A stretch of 64,000 nucleotides of DNA from Hyphomicrobiaceae bacterium (lineage in GTDB: Bacteria; Pseudomonadota; Alphaproteobacteria; Rhizobiales; Hyphomicrobiaceae). Below, in pieces: positions 17,657 to 26,203 of this stretch. Both the position numbers and the translations under genes were made by a program. The DNA lies in contig PKEY01000085.1 in NCBI GenBank assembly GCA_002919265.1, positions 19,056 to 83,055 on the forward strand, read 5' to 3'. Positions within the stretch are counted from its first letter, which is position 1; each line of letters begins with the position of its first letter. Under the pieces are notes generated by a model. The model did not search any database. It was not told the origin of the DNA and saw only the letters and a program-made list of their open reading frames with translations.

Positions 17657-18703
17657 TTAAGCCGGATTGAGCGGCGCAAAATGCTCGCGCACGGCGGCTT
17701 CCTCCAGATCGCGCGTGATGAACACGATGCGCGAGCGCCGGTCGTCGCTAGGCCAACGCTCCAGCACCTCGACAGGATAGAAAATGTGTTGGACGCCGTG
17801 AATCACGAACGGCTGCTCCTGCCCGCGCACATTCAGCAGCCCCTTGATCCGGAGCAGCTTCTCACCGTGCGTTGCCCGCAGCAGCTCGATCAGCACCTCG
17901 ACCTTGTTGGCTTCCAGCGGCTCATCGAACGTCAGACAGAACGAGCGGATGCCGTGCAGATGGCCGTGGTCGTGATCATGGTGATGATGTGGGTGGTCAC
18001 ATCCCTCTACCGAGCAATGCTCGTCATGAGTTGCATAGCGATCCGCCGCGAGCCACCGATCCACGTCGATGTCCCCGCGCACCTCGTAGGCGTTCAGATT
18101 GAAAAGCTCTGACGGATCGATTGCGCCTTTCACGGCCTTGAAGATCGGCGCCGCAGGATTGAGCAGACGAACGCGCGCCGAAACGCGATCGATTTCATCT
18201 GCCGCCGCCAGATCCGTTTTCGTCAGAATGATACGGTCCGCCATCGCGATCTGACGAGCGGTTTCGAACGTGTTGTCGAGCTGACGGAGCCCGTGTTGCG
18301 CGTCCACTGTCGTGATGATGCCGTCGAGCCGATAGACGCGAAACAGGTCGCGATCATTGATGAGCGTCTGTGCAATCGGAGCGGGATCGGCAAGCCCGGT
18401 TGTCTCCAGCACGACCCGCTGCAGCTCGGGGATCGCACCGCGCATCATGTCGTCATGCAGCTTGAGCAGCGCCTTTACGAGATCGCCCCGAACAGCGCAG
18501 CACACGCACCCCGAGGGCAGCAGCACGGTGTCCTCCTGCACCGCTTCGATGAGCGCATCGTCCAGGCCCACCTCACCGAACTCATTGACGATCACCGCCG
18601 TGCCAGCAGCGATCTCCGGATGCTGGAGGAGCGCCTTGAGCAGCGTCGTCTTGCCTGAGCCGAGATAACCGGTCAGTACGGTGACTGGGATGGGCAGGTT
18701 CAC
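17657..18703 (-). CDS. CobW/COG0523 GTPase metallochaperone with His-rich loop
   Basis: COG0523 proteins are GTPases that deliver or store metals, mostly zinc or cobalt. The G1 P-loop GYLGSGKTTLL, the metal-binding CVCC motif (SGCVCCAVRGDLV), and the G4 motif LTKTDL are present, followed by the CobW C-terminal domain (RSFCLTFDEPLEANKVEVLI). Between them lies a striking metal-binding insert, HCSVEGCDHPHHHHDHDHGH, which suggests zinc or cobalt sensing or storage. The length is 348, normal for the family. No obvious Zur-like palindrome was seen upstream. It is convergent with the membrane-protein pair, 13 bases apart, and no cobalamin genes are present, so a zinc-related role is more likely than CobW itself. 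Confidence 0.88.
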   Translation of the reverse strand: MNLPIPVTVLTGYLGSGKTTLLKALLQHPEIAAGTAVIVNEFGEVGLDDALIEAVQEDTVLLPSGCVCCAVRGDLVKALLKLHDDMMRGAIPELQRVVLETTGLADPAPIAQTLINDRDLFRVYRLDGIITTVDAQHGLRQLDNTFETARQIAMADRIILTKTDLAAADEIDRVSARVRLLNPAAPIFKAVKGAIDPSELFNLNAYEVRGDIDVDRWLAADRYATHDEHCSVEGCDHPHHHHDHDHGHLHGIRSFCLTFDEPLEANKVEVLIELLRATHGEKLLRIKGLLNVRGQEQPFVIHGVQHIFYPVEVLERWPSDDRRSRIVFITRDLEEAAVREHFAPLNPA

Positions 18704-18769
18704 TGCTGCAATCTCACTCTCGCTGAAGAATTATGCGCAAGGCCGCGCTGGCACGATATTTTGCCAGCA

Positions 18770-19351
18770 TCAAACGCTGCTGTCTGCGGGGGTGCTGCTC
18801 CTCCGCGGCTTGGACTGAACCAGCGCCTCAAACGACCGAACAAACTCATCGAGCGCGGACCAATCGGTAAACTCCGTGTTGCCGGATGAATCGCGCTCAA
18901 CATCTTTCATCTCCGCGATGGCATGGAGGACGGTGCGCTCAACGTAATTGAGCTCGCGATCGTGGATGGCCCCAGCGACGTGATAGATCACATCTGGCGC
19001 CCAGCCGTGCTCGGCGACAAAGCGCCGGGCGATTTCATCGACGGCATTGCGCTCGCTCTGCTCATGGGACGCTGCCGAAAGGCTTACGGGCAGAAAGGCG
19101 GACGGGCAGCGCCGCAGAGCCTCGCCGTGGCGCATGACGAAATCTGCGAGATCCGTGTCGAACTGCCCGAGGTGAATGGAGCCCGCGATCAGCATCGCAT
19201 CGCAGTCGTCAGCGCCGGCCTCCGTCTCATGCGTCTTGATGTCGATCAGGCGCACGAGCTGCCCGTCGTCCTCGAGTCGGCGGGCGACGTGGTGGGCGAC
19301 CTTTTCGGTCTGTCCCTCACGTGAGGCGTAGGCCACGAGGTAGCGAAGCAT
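18770..19351 (-). CDS. Flavodoxin-domain protein, HemG-like
   Basis: A flavodoxin-fold protein: MLRYLVAYASREGQTEKVAHH contains the FMN phosphate loop (ASREGQT), and DAMLIAGSIHLGQFD and FLPVSLSAASHE match the other FMN loops of the HemG (menaquinone-dependent protoporphyrinogen dehydrogenase) type. Bacterial HemG proteins oxidise protoporphyrinogen IX, but many homologues are general FMN-linked quinone or flavodoxin reductases, so the reaction is uncertain. The track adds 23 residues; the ATG at 19351 follows a GAGGAG site and gives 193 residues. It lies 65 bases after the MaoC pair on the same strand and may share the transcript. Confidence 0.75.
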   Translation of the reverse strand: MLRYLVAYASREGQTEKVAHHVARRLEDDGQLVRLIDIKTHETEAGADDCDAMLIAGSIHLGQFDTDLADFVMRHGEALRRCPSAFLPVSLSAASHEQSERNAVDEIARRFVAEHGWAPDVIYHVAGAIHDRELNYVERTVLHAIAEMKDVERDSSGNTEFTDWSALDEFVRSFEALVQSKPRRSSTPADSSV

Positions 19352-19416
19352 CCTTGGGCTCCTCTGCTTTTCGGCCCAGTCCACCGCGAAAGATGTCGGG
19401 GACGCTATGATAAGCG

Positions 19417-19905
19417 TCAACCTTCGAAAGGCTTTCGCCGTTCGACAAAAACCTTACTGACGACCGAGAACACCAGCTCGCCCCGCTGATTGACCCCTTC
19501 GTTGTCAAAGAGAACCAGCCCAACATTCGGTCGGGAGCGCGAGTCGACCTTCTCCTTGACCCGGCTGGTGAAGCTGAGGGTGTCGCCAACGTATACGGGC
19601 TTCAGCCACCGGAGATCCTGAAAGCCTGGCGACGGGCCATAGCGTGCCGGGCGCTCCCCGCGGTACCGCATCAGGTCGGCCTCGCGGTTCCGGTAATCGA
19701 TGAGCAGGCGCAGCCAGATGGCGCTCGTGTGCCACCCGCTGGCGCAGAGGGCTCCAAACAAAGTTTTCTTGGCGGCTTCATCGTCGAGGTGGAAGGCTTG
19801 GGGATCGTACTTCTTCGCGAAGTCGATGATCTCTTCGCGGGTGAAGGTATGGGAGCCCAGATGAACCGTGGCCCCGATCTCGAGATCCTCGAAGTAGGCG
19901 CTCAT
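19417..19905 (-). CDS. MaoC-family hydratase, copy 1
   Basis: A hot-dog-fold protein of the MaoC/(R)-specific enoyl-CoA hydratase family. The catalytic pair is in FAKKYDPQAFHLDDEAAKKT, where Asp and His polarise water across a trans-2-enoyl-CoA double bond. Other conserved blocks are ALCASGWHTSAIWLRLLID and LRWLKPVYVGDTLSFTSRV. Only one hot-dog unit is present (162 residues), so it should work as a dimer. The start ATG overlaps the upstream MaoC stop by one base (TGATG). Its closest relative here is that neighbour, so the pair probably arose by duplication. Confidence 0.8.
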   Translation of the reverse strand: MSAYFEDLEIGATVHLGSHTFTREEIIDFAKKYDPQAFHLDDEAAKKTLFGALCASGWHTSAIWLRLLIDYRNREADLMRYRGERPARYGPSPGFQDLRWLKPVYVGDTLSFTSRVKEKVDSRSRPNVGLVLFDNEGVNQRGELVFSVVSKVFVERRKPFEG

Positions 19906-20387
19906 CAGGCAGCCTCCGCGCCACGGATGCGGAAGTACTGGGCCACATCCCAAGTCATGACCACCTCACCGTTCTGGTTCAGCATTTCGAACAGGAACTG
20001 ACACACGCCGACCCCCGGCCGCGACCTCAGCTCGCGCTTGGAGGTGCACGTGTAGCGAGCCGTCAGCTCATCGCCGGGAAGCACTGGCTTCAGCCACTTC
20101 GTCTCGGCGATACCGGGCGATCCGAGTCCTTCGGCGTACTTCAGTATCTCATCGACCATCATCCGCATCAGAATGACGCAGGAGTGCCACCCTGACGCAC
20201 AGAGGCGCCCGATCATCGAGTCCTTCGCCGCCTCTTCATCAAGGTGGAAGGGCTGCGGGTCGAAAGTCCGCGCAAACTCGATGATTTCCTCCTTGGTGAC
20301 GACCTTGCGCCCGAAAGGCACCGTCTGGCCGACGATTATGTCGTCCCAGTAGATCCTCTTTTCTCCCGCACCTGCCTCGGTTCCCAT
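19905..20387 (-). CDS. MaoC-family hydratase, copy 2
   Basis: A second single-domain MaoC protein with the same core as its neighbour: FARTFDPQPFHLDEEAAKDS (catalytic Asp and His), RLCASGWHSCVILMRMMVDE and KWLKPVLPGDELTARYTCT. The ATG at 20387, after GAGGTGTGGGC, gives 160 residues; the track ORF extends 65 residues further upstream without family similarity. It is the first gene of a probable operon with copy 1 and perhaps the flavodoxin. Two similar copies may form a heterodimer in which both active sites sit at the interface. No acyl-CoA ligase or dehydrogenase is adjacent, so the substrate is unknown. Confidence 0.8.
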   Translation of the reverse strand: MGTEAGAGEKRIYWDDIIVGQTVPFGRKVVTKEEIIEFARTFDPQPFHLDEEAAKDSMIGRLCASGWHSCVILMRMMVDEILKYAEGLGSPGIAETKWLKPVLPGDELTARYTCTSKRELRSRPGVGVCQFLFEMLNQNGEVVMTWDVAQYFRIRGAEAA

Positions 20388-20599
20388 GCCCACACCTCGA
20401 TTGATGCTCTCCTGAGACCTGCCTGATAGCGACCAGCTGCCGCGGTGGGAAGATGCCGCGTGCGCGGAACTCCACTGCTTTAGGCGCGCCCAGACGCCGC
20501 AAATCAAACACCGAATGCGCAAATTACGGCCATAAACTCGCCAATCTCCAGTGTTCGATGAGCAACCGTGATGCAAAACCAAAGAAGAGGGGCAATCAC

Positions 20600-21418
20600 G
20601 TGTTCAGTAATGGAATGGCAATACCTCAGTTGTCCGCCATTTGTAGGCTGTTTTTCTGTATGACAGCCTCTGCGGCGTTCCTATTTACTGCCACAAATAC
20701 TCCGGTGTCCGCGTTTCCAAAGGTCAGTAATCCAACATCTGTTCCTGCAGAAGAGCAGAGCGATAACGACAAGCCGGAGACCGAAAACAATTCCGAGCAA
20801 GCCCAGTCGGACATCGACGCTTACCTGTACCGACTCATGATGGCCGAGTCCGCGGGCAAGCCTCATGCAAAGAACCCACGTTCCACCGCTTTGGGTCCCT
20901 ATCAGTTCATCAACTCGACCTTCATCGCGGTCGTTGACCGTCACTTCTCTGATGAAGTGGAAGGCATGACACGCTCGCAGATCCTGGCGCTCAGGACCGA
21001 CATGGAATTTTCACGCCGCGCCGCGATCGCGTTCAACAACGATAACGCGAAGTATCTTCGGGAACGTGGCGTGACGCCGACGTTCGCTCATCTGCGGCTG
21101 ACCCATCTCCTCGGGCCTGCGGCCGCCGTGAAGGTTCTGCGCGCGAAAGGCGACACGCAGTTGACGAAGCTGCTGCCGGGCCCCGTCATCCGTGCAAATC
21201 CGTTCATGAAGCGCATGACGGTTGCTCGTCTTGTGAGCTGGGCGGAACGGGAGGTTGGCGTCGGGGTGTGGACCACTCCGAGCGAGATCGCCAAGTCTGA
21301 CGAGACGGAGACGCCGGAAGCCACCGAGGTCAAGGCTGACGACGAAACCTCAATCCCGCTGCCTCAGCGGAAGAGCCGAGTTGCGCCTCTTCAGGAGGCG
21401 AGCAACCACACGCAATAA
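20600..21418 (+). CDS. Lytic-transglycosylase-like (SLT domain) exported protein
   Basis: The middle holds a lysozyme-like SLT fold: DAYLYRLMMAESAGKPHAKN supplies the catalytic Glu in MAES, followed by STALGPYQFINSTFI and the second helix with THLLGPAAAVKVL. The N-terminal SAICRLFFCMTASAAFLFTA is a signal or anchor segment, and the last 60 residues form an acidic, Glu/Thr-rich tail, possibly disordered. The enzyme would cleave peptidoglycan or act in a secretion or division complex. The track start (20453) is ahead of a poor region; a GTG at 20600 follows AGAGGGG by seven bases. ATG 20558 and ATG 20615 are alternatives. A bidirectional terminator follows. Confidence 0.72.
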   Translation: MFSNGMAIPQLSAICRLFFCMTASAAFLFTATNTPVSAFPKVSNPTSVPAEEQSDNDKPETENNSEQAQSDIDAYLYRLMMAESAGKPHAKNPRSTALGPYQFINSTFIAVVDRHFSDEVEGMTRSQILALRTDMEFSRRAAIAFNNDNAKYLRERGVTPTFAHLRLTHLLGPAAAVKVLRAKGDTQLTKLLPGPVIRANPFMKRMTVARLVSWAEREVGVGVWTTPSEIAKSDETETPEATEVKADDETSIPLPQRKSRVAPLQEASNHTQ

Positions 21419-21458
21419 AGCGAAAGCCAACTCCCCCCATAAAGGCGTGTGTCGGATT

Positions 21459-21494
21459 AAACGCCCTCCTCCGATCGCGAGGAGGGCGTTTTCG
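21459..21494 (+). terminator. Bidirectional terminator between SLT gene and ychF
   Basis: A 13-base-pair stem AAACGCCCTCCTC with GAGGAGGGCGTTT, loop CGATCGC, has Ts after it on the plus strand and after it on the minus strand, since the stem begins with AAA. It lies between convergent genes and can end both transcripts. Confidence 0.88.
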
Positions 21495-21522
21495 TTTGAA
21501 AGCTACGGCGCCTGCCCCACTC

Positions 21523-22620
21523 TCAGGTCGCAAACCGGAAATGCATCACGTCGCCATCCTGAACGACGTAGTCCTTGCCTTCCAGTCGCATCTTGCCGGC
21601 ATCGCGCGCTCCTGCCTCGCCGCCATAGGCGATGAAATCGTCGTAGGCGATGGTCTCGGCGCGAATGAAGCCCTTCTCGAAATCGGAATGGATGACGCCA
21701 GCAGCCTTGGGCGCCTTGGTGCCGGCGGGCACGGTCCAGGCCCGCGCCTCCTTCGGTCCGACGGTGAAGAACGTGATGAGACCGAGCAACCGATAGCCCT
21801 CGCGGATCAGCCTGTTGAGCCCCGGCTCCTCAAGCCCAAGCTCCGCGAGATAGGCCTGCCGATCCTCGGGTGAAAGGCCGGCCAGCTCCGCCTCGATCTT
21901 CGCGGAGATGATCACACAACCCGCGCCTTCGGCCTTCGCGCGCTCCTCGACCTTGCGCGAATATTCGTTCCCAGTGGCTGCCGAAGCTTCGTCGACGTTG
22001 CAGACGTAGAGCACCGGCTTCGCCGTCAGGAGTTGAAGCTGCTTGAACAGCGGCTCCTCCTCGGGCGTCACCTCCGCGAGACGCGCAGGCTTGCCCTCGC
22101 GCAGAAGCGCCAGCGCCTTGTCGATGACCGCGAGCTGGACCTTGGCCTCCTTCTCCCCGGACTTGGCCTTCTTCTCCAGCGGAACGCGGCGGCGCTCGAG
22201 GCTTTCGAGGTCCGCCAGCATCAGCTCCGTCTCGACCACCTCGGCATCGCCCAGCGGATCAATGCGGCCTTCGACGTGGGTGATGTCAGGGTCTTCGAAG
22301 CAGCGCAGCACATAGGCAACGGCATCAACCTCCCGGATATGGGCCAGGAACTGGTTGCCCAGCCCCTCCCCTTTCGAGGCGCCGCGGACAAGACCGGCGA
22401 TGTCCACGAAGGTAAGCCGCGTCGGAATGATCTGCGCGCTCTTTGCGATCGACGCCAGCTTGTCCAGCCGCGGGTCCGGCACGCCGACTTCGCCTACGTT
22501 CGGCTCGATGGTGCAGAACGGGTAGTTGGCCGCTTCCGCAGCCGCGGTTTGAGTCAGCGCATTGAAGAGAGTGGACTTGCCGACATTCGGCAGGCCCACG
22601 ATACCGCATTTGAAGCCCAT
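21523..22620 (-). CDS. ychF: Ribosome-binding ATPase YchF (Obg-like)
   Basis: YchF is a TRAFAC-class nucleotide hydrolase that binds ribosomes and prefers ATP over GTP; it is involved in translation and oxidative-stress response. The P-loop GLPNVGKSTLFNALT, the switch region DIAGLVRGASKGEGLG, the altered base-recognition motif NVDE (VCNVDEAS; GTP-specific members have NKxD) and the C-terminal TGS-like domain (ITFFTVGPKEARAWTVP, KGFIRAETIAYDDFI) are all there. At 365 residues it is full length. The NVDE change is what marks it as YchF. It is transcribed toward the bidirectional terminator. Confidence 0.96.
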   Translation of the reverse strand: MGFKCGIVGLPNVGKSTLFNALTQTAAAEAANYPFCTIEPNVGEVGVPDPRLDKLASIAKSAQIIPTRLTFVDIAGLVRGASKGEGLGNQFLAHIREVDAVAYVLRCFEDPDITHVEGRIDPLGDAEVVETELMLADLESLERRRVPLEKKAKSGEKEAKVQLAVIDKALALLREGKPARLAEVTPEEEPLFKQLQLLTAKPVLYVCNVDEASAATGNEYSRKVEERAKAEGAGCVIISAKIEAELAGLSPEDRQAYLAELGLEEPGLNRLIREGYRLLGLITFFTVGPKEARAWTVPAGTKAPKAAGVIHSDFEKGFIRAETIAYDDFIAYGGEAGARDAGKMRLEGKDYVVQDGDVMHFRFAT

Positions 22621-22841
22621 GAACTCCGATCCTGTCCGGGAAAGCCCGCCCGGCGAACCCGGTCAGGCCCTGAGCATCTAAGCCGTGACGGAGATATTGA
22701 AAACCCCTCCCGGTGCCGCATGAGCTTTGAGTGAGGGCGGGATCAGATGGCGGCAAAGCTCCCTATTCTCAGATACAGGCCTACCTGATACTGAAAATTG
22801 AAAGCAAATCCATCCGCGCTCCTGATCGGAACGGTACGCCC

Positions 22842-23456
22842 ATGGATCTCAGCTCGCTTGTCATCTTTGCGGGTGCGCTGCTCGTCGCGGCCGCCTCTCC
22901 AGGACCGGGTGTGGCCGCCATTACGGCGCGCGTCTTGGGTCGCGGGATGCAAGGGGCGTTTGCCTTCACGGCGGGTCTTGCGACCGCCGATGTTGTCTGG
23001 CTCACGGTTGCTGCGCTCGGGATATCGGCCATCGCGCAGACGTTCACAACCGTCTTTCTGGTGATCAAATACGCAGGCGCGGCCTACCTGCTCTATCTCG
23101 CCTGGCGGATGTGGACCGCGCCAGCCGTCGTCCACGATCTCTCCGCCAAGCAGCCGGATGAAAAGCCACTGCGGCTCTATCTTGCCGGGCTGGCCGTGAA
23201 TATGGGCAACCCCAAAGCCGCGCTGTTCTACATTGCGTTGCTGCCGACCATTATCGAGACGGCCACCATCGGATGGCTCGGCTGGCTGGAGCTGACGATC
23301 GTCACGCTGGCGGTGCTGGCCCTCGTTTTCGGCAGCTACATTCTGCTGGCAGCACACACGCGCGCCTTGTTCACCACGCCGCGGGCGATACGCCTGGTCA
23401 ACCGCGGCAGCGGAATCCTCATGGCCTCGGCCGCCGCTGCCGTCGCCAGCCGCTGA
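22842..23456 (+). CDS. LysE/RhtB-family amino-acid exporter
   Basis: A small inner-membrane exporter of the LysE family, which export amino acids or their analogues. About six hydrophobic helices are seen, starting with DLSSLVIFAGALLVAAASPG; the family hallmark SPGPGVA near the N-terminus and GNPKAALFYIALLPTII in the middle are present. The ATG at 22842 gives 204 residues, the usual length; the ORF track extends 37 residues upstream without support. It is divergent from ychF. The substrate cannot be read from sequence. Confidence 0.87.
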   Translation: MDLSSLVIFAGALLVAAASPGPGVAAITARVLGRGMQGAFAFTAGLATADVVWLTVAALGISAIAQTFTTVFLVIKYAGAAYLLYLAWRMWTAPAVVHDLSAKQPDEKPLRLYLAGLAVNMGNPKAALFYIALLPTIIETATIGWLGWLELTIVTLAVLALVFGSYILLAAHTRALFTTPRAIRLVNRGSGILMASAAAAVASR

Positions 23457-23719
23457 GCCGTTAGTCCTTCAAGATGGACGAAGGCGGCTAGTGAAGCATG
23501 AGGGGCAAAACAAGTGACAAACACGTGCTGGCGATCAGCACCTTGATAGGCAATGAGTGCTCAATTCGGGCAACCTCTTTCACCGAAACGAGCGCAGCAG
23601 ATTGTGCTTTGGTTCAGCTCAGAGCGTTGATCGGCAGCAACCCTCGATCAGCCCTTCGGGCTTCTGGAGCACCAACCAACAAGGCCTTACTGCAAAGTTG
23701 CGTAGTGTTCTCAGGGTCT

Positions 23720-25114
23720 TTAGAGCAGGTGAACACGAAGCGGCATTCCCCCTTTGGGCCTGAGTGTGACGCGGCTCAGCGGCTCCGGCACGTAGCGACC
23801 GTCCCATTCAAAGCTGGCGCTACGGACTAATGTGGCGAGAATGGCCGTCGCCTCGGCCATGGCGAATGACATGCCGATGCAGATCCGCGGACCAGCGCCG
23901 AACGGCATGAATTGCGTGCGCCAGTAGCGGGCTTCGCGCTCGGGCAGGAATCGATCCGGATCGAAGCGGTCCGGGTCCTCCCAGAGGCGCTTGTGTCGAT
24001 GAATCGCGAACACGGGCATCACCACGTTGGTCCCTGGCCTCAGCGCACGACCGCCAAGCGTCGTGGCGTTGGCAGCCATTCGCGAGAGGACCGGCGCCGG
24101 CGGGTAAAGGCGCATCGTCTCTTTCAGCACTCGCTGGGTCGTTGGCAGCTGATCGATGTGCGCGCTTTCGATGGGCGCGTTGCCCGCCACAGCAATCACT
24201 TCATCCCGAATGCGCTGCTGCCATTCCGGCGCGCGTGCCAAGAGATAGAGGCACCATGTGAGAGCCTTGGCCGTCGTCTCGTGTCCGGCTTCGAGTAACG
24301 TCAACAGATTGTCGACCAGATTTTCGTCGCTCATCGGCGCGCCGGTTTCGGGATCGCGCGCTGCCAGCAAACGGCCGAGCAAATCAGCCTCTCCCGCCTC
24401 CAATGAACGATTACGCCGTTTGTCGATGAGCTCCTGTACAGCCGTTCTGAGGCGGCGAGCGGCGTTTCGCATCTGCCTCGTCCCTGGGTGAGGAAGCCAC
24501 GTCGGCAGCCTCAATAGGGCGTATGCAATTTCCCAGGAGATGCGCTCGAGGAAGTCTCCTCCAGCCTGGCGGATGATATCCGCCTCCACCGCCTCGCCAC
24601 CGGCCAGCATCGTGCGCGAAATGACAGTAAACGTTGTTTCCGTCATGGCGCGATCAATGTGCTGAATGCTGCCGGGCGGATCGGCACGCCACCGGTCCAG
24701 CAATTCCTCGGCCGCGCGGCTCATGGTCGGGACATAACGCAGGATTTCGGCGTGGCGAAAAAGGGGTGCCATAATACGCCGCTGCCACCGCCAGTGCTGC
24801 CCACCTGAAGTCAGAATGCCGTTGCCCAGCGTTTGCGCGAAGATCCGTTTCTCAACGGGAGTCTTTGGAAACTCCTCGTGCCGGGTCAGCAGCACCTCTT
24901 CGACAAGTCTTGGCGCGGTGACCCAAACGATCGTGCTCCGCCGCGTTTCGTAAACGACAAGCGGCTCCTCATAGACCTGCCGCGGCAGGCTCGATAGCGG
25001 ATTGCGAACGAAGTTCAGGAGAAACCGATGAAGCGGCAGGAGATCGGGCGCGGGTGTCACGGTCGGGGGATAGAGAGCAGGCAGAGCCGCGCTCGAATTT
25101 TCGGCGGTGGCCAT
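23720..25114 (-). CDS. Cytochrome P450
   Basis: A soluble bacterial P450 monooxygenase. The I-helix oxygen-binding motif AGHETT, the ExxR motif ETMRLYPPAPV (Glu and Arg of the K-helix), the PERF-like region DPDRFDPDRFLPE and the heme cysteine loop FGAGPRICIG are all intact, so it should be active. The ATG at 25114 follows GCGAGGCG and gives 464 residues. The long-chain-type features (GPRICIG, MRLYPP) recall the CYP4-like or fatty-acid-oxidising group, but no substrate can be assigned. No ferredoxin or reductase gene is adjacent. It is preceded by the small basic-protein gene and may be independent. Confidence 0.9.
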   Translation of the reverse strand: MATAENSSAALPALYPPTVTPAPDLLPLHRFLLNFVRNPLSSLPRQVYEEPLVVYETRRSTIVWVTAPRLVEEVLLTRHEEFPKTPVEKRIFAQTLGNGILTSGGQHWRWQRRIMAPLFRHAEILRYVPTMSRAAEELLDRWRADPPGSIQHIDRAMTETTFTVISRTMLAGGEAVEADIIRQAGGDFLERISWEIAYALLRLPTWLPHPGTRQMRNAARRLRTAVQELIDKRRNRSLEAGEADLLGRLLAARDPETGAPMSDENLVDNLLTLLEAGHETTAKALTWCLYLLARAPEWQQRIRDEVIAVAGNAPIESAHIDQLPTTQRVLKETMRLYPPAPVLSRMAANATTLGGRALRPGTNVVMPVFAIHRHKRLWEDPDRFDPDRFLPEREARYWRTQFMPFGAGPRICIGMSFAMAEATAILATLVRSASFEWDGRYVPEPLSRVTLRPKGGMPLRVHLL

Positions 25115-25291
25115 GCAATCGCCTCGCGGGGAGAACTGGTCGCCCAATGATAGCGGCGGGCATTTGCCGAAGCCTACCCGGCCTGACGCCGCAACCGTCT
25201 GCTACCATTCATCGGCCTGATGAGTAGTTCCGCCAGTGACAGCTGCTTGCAGCGAGCGTCGCGCTGCGCTGATCTCCCCGCGAGGCCGCAA

Positions 25292-25468
25292 CTACCCGGC
25301 CTTCGCGGTTGCGGCTGCGGCTGCCGCACGCGCCTTCCCGGCCAGCTTCTTGAGGCGCTTTCTCACGCCGCTTGTGTTCCCTTGGATGCGCGTGACCTTT
25401 GCTCTTGGAACGACGCGTTTCGCCGTCCTCTTGCGGATCAAGGCTTTTCGTAACGATCTTTCAGACAT
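25292..25468 (-). CDS. Small, highly basic Ala/Lys/Arg-rich protein (58 residues)
   Basis: This gene is too short for the ORF track. The ATG at 25468 follows an excellent ribosome site (GAGGAGGAAGC) by a few bases, and the frame runs to TAG at 25292. The 58 residues start MSERSLRKALIRKRTAKRVV and end KLAGKARAAAAAATAKAG. About a third is Lys or Arg, with no Asp and one Glu, so the predicted charge is very high. The pattern resembles histone-H1-like or ribosome- and DNA-binding tails. Codons are regular and the ribosome site is strong, so I believe it is real. Its function and family are unknown. Confidence 0.6.
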   Translation of the reverse strand: MSERSLRKALIRKRTAKRVVPRAKVTRIQGNTSGVRKRLKKLAGKARAAAAAATAKAG

Positions 25469-25574
25469 GCAGCTTCCTCCTCAGTGGCTGGTTGGATTTA
25501 TTTAGGCTCAGTCTATCGCCGAGCTGGAAAGTCTGAAATCTTTACGGCTGGCAGCAATCGCGCGTCACGAGCTG

Positions 25575-26105
25575 CTAGTTAAATACAAAAGTAATGCCAT
25601 ATCCTGGCGCAAGAAAGGCGCCGGCCCAGATAAGGCAAGAAAGAGCACTGGACGGAAAAAAGAGTGTCCACGGCATGCTCAGCATTCCGGCAACAACCGG
25701 AATGAATGGGCGCAGCCCACCAATGAATTTCCCCACGATGATGCCGAGAACGCCCCAGCGCTCGCAGATGGCCTGCCCTTTCGGAATAAAGTCCGGGAAT
25801 TTACGAAGTGGCCAGACCTTTGTCGCGTCATCCTTGAAATAGCGCCCTAAGCCATAGGAGACACAATCGCCAACCCACGCACCAGCAGAGCCCGCAATCC
25901 AGATGGGCCAAAATTCCCCGCCGGCCGCGCTGTGAATGGCGCCAATCCCAAGAAACAAAACGCTGGAAGGGACGAAAAGAGAAACGAGAGCGATACTTTC
26001 GGCAAAGCCCAGAAAGAACACCAAAAGCCCAATAAGCTGATCGTTGTCCCTGGCAAGTGACAACAAATATTCCGTCCAGCCACTAACCGAAAACAGCGTC
26101 AGCAC
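25575..26105 (-). CDS. DedA-family membrane protein, copy 1
   Basis: DedA proteins are polytopic inner-membrane proteins of the SNARE-associated/VTT family; members flip polyprenyl phosphate or phosphatidyl lipids. Family marks are FLGFAESIALVSLFVPSSVL with an acidic residue in a helix, the G-D-x-x-x-Y-x-x-G segment GDCVSYGLGRYF, and the helical hairpin GKFIGGLRPFIPVVAGMLSM, in which the Arg is functionally essential in DedA. The 176 residues are near the lower end of the family. It lies about 100 bases downstream of a second DedA gene on the same strand. Confidence 0.85.
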   Translation of the reverse strand: MLTLFSVSGWTEYLLSLARDNDQLIGLLVFFLGFAESIALVSLFVPSSVLFLGIGAIHSAAGGEFWPIWIAGSAGAWVGDCVSYGLGRYFKDDATKVWPLRKFPDFIPKGQAICERWGVLGIIVGKFIGGLRPFIPVVAGMLSMPWTLFFPSSALSCLIWAGAFLAPGYGITFVFN

Positions 26106-26203
26106 GAGGTGGGTAGCCGTCTATTGGAGTTTCCTTCGCGGTTCAACGAGTGGAAAACCCGATTGTTGCAGGCTCAGGCCTTTTGTTAGTGAACAGCCTG
26201 GCT

